Positions 6,752 to 10,168 of a stretch of DNA of 10,168 bases are shown piece by piece. A program made the translations under genes and the position numbers. This DNA comes from SYOC01 sp035575235. GTDB taxonomy: Bacteria > Desulfobacterota > Binatia > Bin18. Location: positions 1 to 10,168 of the forward strand of contig DATLYA010000375.1 of the NCBI GenBank assembly GCA_035575235.1, in the 5' to 3' direction. The notes beneath the pieces were generated by a model. That model saw only the letters and a program-made list of their open reading frames with translations. It ran no database searches and had not been told where the DNA came from. Positions within the stretch are counted from its first letter, which is position 1. Every line of letters begins with the position of its first letter.

Positions 6752-6758
6752 AAGGAGG
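6752..6758 (+). promoter_or_regulatory. Strong Shine-Dalgarno site for the amidohydrolase
   Basis: AAGGAGG lies 6 nt before the ATG at 6765 and is the best ribosome site in the window. It rules out the longer TTG start at 6726. An out-of-frame ATG at 6760 lies between the site and the true start and is unlikely to matter. Confidence 0.85.
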
Positions 6759-6764
6759 AATGAC

Positions 6765-7919
6765 ATGTCTCAATTGAAGCGTTTTCCCTATCCCGGAGCT
6801 GTTGATGCGGACGGTCATATCCTTGAACCACCTGATCTCTGGGAGAAATACATTGATCCGCAGTACCGTGACCGCACAATCCGCATTCGTAAAAGGCCTG
6901 ATGGACTGGAGGTGCTGGAACTGAACGGCGCTCCGGCAAAATACATCCGCCCTGGAGCGTTGGCGCAGTTTGGCGCTATGGGAAGGGGAGAGGAAGTGTT
7001 AACACCGCATCCCGACCGTACGTATGTCGGCATGGCCCCGTTTGGCTCGATGGACGCCAAAGAGCGGCTCGCTCGCATGGATGAGGAAGGGTTGGAAAAG
7101 GCGCTCATCTACCCCAGCCTTGGCCTTATCTGGGAAGCCGAGGATATTGGCGATCTTGAACTCGAGGCCGCGTATGCACGCGCTTATAATCGGTGGGTGG
7201 AAGACTTTTGCGCTGACTCTGGCGGACGGCTGGTCCCGATTGCACATATCTCCTTTGGTGACGGCCACGAAGCCGCGCGAGAATTAGAGCGGGCGGTCAA
7301 AAATGGCGCGAAAGGCGCGTTTTTTGTTCCCTTTACACCAACCAATAAATCTCATGCTCATCCTGATTACGATCCATTTTGGGCCAAAGCTCAAGAGCTA
7401 GACGTTCCTGTTGGCATCCACCCCAGTGGTGAACCTCCCGCCAAGCGTGTGCATCAACGCTTCCGTGAGATGCAGAAGTGGGCCTTGTGGCATTATAACG
7501 TGCATGGCGCGCAGGGACCCTTGCAGGCCTTCACTGCATTGTTTCAGTATGGACTCTTCGACCGTTTTCCCAAAGTAAAAATCGTTGTGCTGGAGTCCGG
7601 CGCGGGCTGGGCGGGATATCTGTTGAACCGTATGGACGCCGTCTATGACAGCCCGCTCGGGAAAACAGTCCCATTGAAAGAGAAGCCAAGTTACTACTTC
7701 TATCGACAGTGTTGGATTTCTGGGGATCCAGATGAAAAGGCCTTCGCCAATGTCGTGGAATTTGTCGGTCCCGACAAATTCTTCTGGGCGTCAGATTTTC
7801 CGCATTTTGATCACACCGGCAACTATATGGAGGAGCTCGAAGAACTGGTAGAACCGCTGTCCCCATCCACGCGGCAGAAAATCATTGGCGAGAATGTCGC
7901 AAAAGTGTACGGACTGTAA
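6765..7919 (+). CDS. Amidohydrolase family 2 (ACMSD-like) metal-dependent hydrolase or decarboxylase
   Basis: The 384-aa product resembles the Amidohydro_2 family, TIM-barrel metalloenzymes that include aminocarboxymuconate-semialdehyde decarboxylase and other aromatic-acid decarboxylases. Likely active-site residues are visible: D16-x-H18 in VDADGHILEPPDLW, H219 in GIHPSG, E277 in VLESGAGW, and D344 in WASDFPHFD, followed by the typical GENVAKVYGL end. There is no signal peptide or membrane segment, so it is probably cytoplasmic. The substrate cannot be told from sequence; this subgroup is large and mostly uncharacterised. ATG at 6765 is chosen because AAGGAGG (6752-6758) sits 6 nt before it. 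A longer reading from TTG at 6726 would add 13 unlikely residues. It stands 215 nt after glyQS and 448 nt before ppdK, on the same strand but apparently as a separate unit, with no metabolic link to either neighbour. Confidence 0.88.
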   Translation: MSQLKRFPYPGAVDADGHILEPPDLWEKYIDPQYRDRTIRIRKRPDGLEVLELNGAPAKYIRPGALAQFGAMGRGEEVLTPHPDRTYVGMAPFGSMDAKERLARMDEEGLEKALIYPSLGLIWEAEDIGDLELEAAYARAYNRWVEDFCADSGGRLVPIAHISFGDGHEAARELERAVKNGAKGAFFVPFTPTNKSHAHPDYDPFWAKAQELDVPVGIHPSGEPPAKRVHQRFREMQKWALWHYNVHGAQGPLQAFTALFQYGLFDRFPKVKIVVLESGAGWAGYLLNRMDAVYDSPLGKTVPLKEKPSYYFYRQCWISGDPDEKAFANVVEFVGPDKFFWASDFPHFDHTGNYMEELEELVEPLSPSTRQKIIGENVAKVYGL

Positions 7920-7929
7920 GAATTGCAGC

Positions 7930-7948
7930 GGCAGGTCTGAGACCTGCC
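7930..7948. terminator. Perfect hairpin after the amidohydrolase, possible terminator or REP-like unit
   Basis: GGCAGGTC (7930-7937) pairs perfectly with GACCTGCC (7941-7948) across a TGA loop, starting 10 nt after the stop at 7917-7919. It is followed by cctcttt rather than a clean T-run, so it may be a weak terminator or a REP-like repeat. The GGCAGG/CCTGCC motif reappears in the arms of the larger palindrome about 120 nt downstream. Confidence 0.5.
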
Positions 7949-8015
7949 CCTCTTTCCGCCTTCCCGCCACCTTTCAGAGCGCTTACCCTACAAATGGAAG
8001 CAAGCATCACCCCCC

Positions 8016-8206
8016 CCCTTAGCACCTTTCTTAGGACTCTGGGACAAAATTCTCTTCGGGCTCGTTGGGGCAGGCTGTCAGTGCGAACGCAGCGAAGCCA
8101 TCTCTGCCCGACACCAAAGATGGCTTCGTCGCTCTCGCTCCTCGCCATGACACCTGCCGCAAATTGCCTCCAGAGGTTTTGTCTCAAAGTGCTTAGCGTC
8201 TTAGGG
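8016..8206. mobile_element. About 190-bp imperfect palindrome, MITE-like or large REP-type element
   Basis: The two halves are reverse complements of each other with small gaps. The innermost stem is perfect for 11 bp (8093-8103 with 8118-8128) around 14 nt. TGTCA (8076-8080) matches TGACA (8148-8152). GGCAGG (8069-8074) matches CCTGCC (8153-8158). Further out, a 17-nt arm at 8033-8049, ending GGGACAAAA, matches the complement of 8177-8193 at about 14/17 positions. The outer CTTAG and CCCTTAG-like ends also correspond across the element. It has no coding capacity. The inner arms resemble the dispersed non-coding repeats with GCGAAGC-type arms that I know from several bacterial genomes. Copy number cannot be judged from one window, so mobility is an inference. 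A clear target-site duplication was not found. Confidence 0.6.
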
Positions 8207-8367
8207 AAGTATTTTTTCTGCTAAGAGAAGTTCTTCCTCGATCAGGTGTTCTTCCGACCAAGGGTTTTTCCTGAGGCTCAGCATCTGCTATGGTTTCAGC
8301 AATTAAGGCCAAACCGTTAGGGGTGTTATTTTCTATGGCGTTACAAGGACAAAACGGACAAGGACGG

Positions 8368-10168
8368 ATGAGAACCAAGCAGAAGCGGTACGTGTATTCG
8401 TTTGGAGGCGGCAAAGCTGACGGCAACGCCAGTATGAACTGGCTCTTAGGAGGCAAAGGCGCAAACCTCGCCGAGATGGCCAGCTTAGGGCTGCCTGTCC
8501 CACCGGGAATGACGATTACAACCGAAGTGTGCACTTATTATTATGCGCACGAACATCATTATCCTGCAGAACTCGCACCGCAGGTCCAAAAGGGATTGAA
8601 GAAGATTGAGAAAATCATGGGGCGGCGATTTGGTGATCCGACCAACCCGTTGCTCCTCTCTGTACGTTCCGGCGCCCGGGTCTCGATGCCAGGCATGATG
8701 GACACGGTGCTCAATCTAGGACTGAACGACGAGACTGTCCAAGGCCTCATTCATCAGTCAGGCAATCCGCGTTTTGCGTATGATTGTTATCGTAGGTTCG
8801 TGCAGATGTACGGCGATGTCGTGCTGGGCCTCAAGCCGGAATCCAAGACAGAACGCGACCCGTTCGAAAAAATTATTGAGGAAAAAAAAGCGGCGCGCGG
8901 CATTACCCTTGATACGCAATTCACAGCAACTGACCTGCGTGAACTCGTCGTGGCGTTCAAAGCGCTGATTCAGGAACGCTTGAATATTGCCTTTCCGCAA
9001 GATCCACAAGAGCAACTTTGGGGCGCCATCGGGGCCGTGTTCGGCTCGTGGAACAACCCTCGTGCAGTCACCTACCGAAAAATTGAAAATATTCCTGAAA
9101 CATGGGGCACTGCCGTCACCGTCCAGGCTATGGTGTTCGGGAACTTAGGCGAAGACTGTGCAACAGGCGTTGCCTTCACTCGCGACTTCTCCACCGGGGA
9201 GAATATCTTGAACGGTGACTTTCTCATCAACGCGCAAGGCGAAGACGTCGTCGCCGGCATTCGCACGCCGCAACCAATTACCCTGGCAGCTTCCCACGAG
9301 CGCGCGGCGCGTGAAGGCCGTTCCGAGGAAGAGCGGAAAAGACTCTATCCGTCCATGGAAGAACTGCTGCCGGATAGTTTCGTCACCCTGCAAGAGATCG
9401 CGCAGAAACTAGAAAGACATTACAAGGATGCCCAAGACATCGAATTCACCATCCAAGGCGGAAAGCTGTGGATGTTACAAACGCGTGCAGGCAAACGCAC
9501 CGCAGCCGCAGCCGTCAAGATCGCCGTGGACATGGTGCAGGAAGGGTTGATCGACGAGCGCACGGCAGTGCTGCGTGTGACGCCGGCACAACTAGACCGG
9601 CTTCTCCATCCCACCCTTGATCCCGACGCGCCGAAAGAACGCATCGCCCGTGGCATTCCCGCTTCTCCGGGCGCGGTGAGCGGGGAAGTTGTCTTCTCGG
9701 CGGAAGACGCCGAGGAGGCGGCGAAAGCTGGGCGGAAAGTCATTCTTGTGCGTGTTGAGACCTCTCCGGAAGACATCAACGGCATGCACGCAGCGCAAGG
9801 CATTCTCACGGCGCGCGGCGGAGCCACGTCCCATGCCGCTCTGGTGAGTCGCGGGATGGGCAAGTGCGCCGTGGTCGGCTGCGAGGCGCTTGAGATCGAC
9901 TATGAGAAGCAACAATTCAGCGTGCGCGGTGCGGACATCATCGTTCGGGCGGGCGATCTGATCACGCTCGATGGCGCTAGTGGTGAGGCGTTTCGTGGCC
10001 GCGTGCCTACACGCGAACCAAATCCCAATACGCCCGAGCTCACCGCGCTCATGGGATGGGCGGATCAGTTCCGGCGTTTGCGCGTACGCGCGAATGCCGA
10101 TACCCCGCATGACGCCAAAGTAGCGCGTATGTTTGGCGCGGAAGGGATCGGCCTTTGTCGCACGGAAC
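8368..10168 (+). CDS. ppdK: Pyruvate, phosphate dikinase (C-terminal part outside the window)
   Basis: PPDK interconverts pyruvate, ATP and phosphate with phosphoenolpyruvate, AMP and pyrophosphate in the cytoplasm, serving gluconeogenesis or PPi-linked glycolysis. The first 600 residues of an expected 880-900 are present. They open with RYVYSFGGGKADGNASMNWL, then GGKGANLAEM at 28-37 and SVRSGARVSMPGMMDTVLNL at 98-117, part of the ATP-grasp domain. INAQGEDVVAGIRTPQPI is at 287-304. The phosphohistidine domain has GGATSHAALVSRGMGK with catalytic His489 and, two residues earlier, Thr487, the residue that regulatory kinases modify in some homologues. The PEP/pyruvate barrel begins and the window cuts at GIGLCRTE. 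ATG at 8368 matches family N-termini, but AAGGAC lies only 2 nt away. In-frame ATGs at 8335 and 8290 would add 11 or 26 residues. recO-glyQS-ppdK proximity is familiar in related bacteria; here the amidohydrolase and repeats intervene. Confidence 0.96.
   Translation, partial: MRTKQKRYVYSFGGGKADGNASMNWLLGGKGANLAEMASLGLPVPPGMTITTEVCTYYYAHEHHYPAELAPQVQKGLKKIEKIMGRRFGDPTNPLLLSVRSGARVSMPGMMDTVLNLGLNDETVQGLIHQSGNPRFAYDCYRRFVQMYGDVVLGLKPESKTERDPFEKIIEEKKAARGITLDTQFTATDLRELVVAFKALIQERLNIAFPQDPQEQLWGAIGAVFGSWNNPRAVTYRKIENIPETWGTAVTVQAMVFGNLGEDCATGVAFTRDFSTGENILNGDFLINAQGEDVVAGIRTPQPITLAASHERAAREGRSEEERKRLYPSMEELLPDSFVTLQEIAQKLERHYKDAQDIEFTIQGGKLWMLQTRAGKRTAAAAVKIAVDMVQEGLIDERTAVLRVTPAQLDRLLHPTLDPDAPKERIARGIPASPGAVSGEVVFSAEDAEEAAKAGRKVILVRVETSPEDINGMHAAQGILTARGGATSHAALVSRGMGKCAVVGCEALEIDYEKQQFSVRGADIIVRAGDLITLDGASGEAFRGRVPTREPNPNTPELTALMGWADQFRRLRVRANADTPHDAKVARMFGAEGIGLCRTE

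Larger units (their letters stand above)
7920..8367. other. Gene-free 448-nt region between the amidohydrolase and ppdK
   Basis: This stretch has no open frame with family resemblance. In order it holds a perfect 8-bp hairpin right after the amidohydrolase stop (7930-7948), a run of nine C (8010-8018), a large imperfect palindrome (8016-8206), a T-rich patch (8211-8218), and an 8-nt direct repeat GTTCTTCC at 8230 and 8248. The last 80 nt are open in the ppdK frame back to a TGA at 8272. I found no tRNA and no convincing ppdK promoter. The short open frames across 7882-8224 are explained by the palindrome. Confidence 0.7.

Noticed and set aside
6550..6764. Terminator after glyQS
   Set aside because: The GGGG-TTT-CCCC and AACC/GGTT pairings are short and lack a following T-run.
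7882..8224. Short open frames on both strands of the gap before ppdK
   Set aside because: They run through the large palindrome and C-run, show no protein resemblance and lack ribosome sites.
7920..8367. tRNA, CRISPR or novel defence gene in the long gap
   Set aside because: No TPsiC-like arm with an acceptor pair, no regularly spaced repeats and no coding frame were found.
9592..10110. Minus-strand open frames opposite ppdK
   Set aside because: They are antisense to the conserved phosphohistidine domain and have low-complexity composition.

Overview
The window looks like chromosomal DNA from a moderately GC-rich, free-living bacterium. The protein sequences and the gene set (an alpha-dimer glycyl-tRNA synthetase beside recO and pyruvate phosphate dikinase, and an Amidohydro_2 protein of a kind frequent in uncultivated soil and marine lineages) suggest a Desulfobacterota/Binatota/Tectomicrobia-like organism. 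That placement is inferred from protein resemblance alone and is weak. Gene content is mostly core housekeeping. I see no phage, transposase, CRISPR array, tRNA or rRNA.

Left half, minus strand: a heat-shock chaperone cluster reads grpE (4323 to 3748), dnaK (3654 to 1735), dnaJ (1642 to 527), then thiL (512, running off the left edge). GrpE is the nucleotide-exchange factor and DnaJ the J-domain co-chaperone of the Hsp70 DnaK, so the three form one folding machine. ThiL (thiamine-monophosphate kinase) follows dnaJ by 14 nt and is probably co-transcribed. A strong intrinsic terminator lies between dnaK and dnaJ, so dnaJ-thiL expression probably depends on read-through. A good sigma70-like promoter (TTGACA-N17-TACATT) precedes grpE, with an inverted repeat in the leader. 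No hrcA gene or CIRCE operator is visible.

Right half, plus strand: recO (recombinational repair) diverges from grpE across about 100 nt and is followed 15 nt later by glyQS. After a 215-nt gap comes an Amidohydro_2 metal-dependent hydrolase/decarboxylase with its own strong ribosome binding site. A 448-nt gene-free stretch follows, holding a short perfect hairpin, a run of nine C and a roughly 190-bp imperfect palindrome that resembles a MITE or large REP-type element. The window ends inside ppdK (pyruvate phosphate dikinase), of which the first 600 residues are present.

I found no undescribed system. The points most worth a second look are the terminator inside the dnaK-dnaJ operon, the compact grpE/recO divergent control region, the large palindromic element, and the amidohydrolase between glyQS and ppdK.
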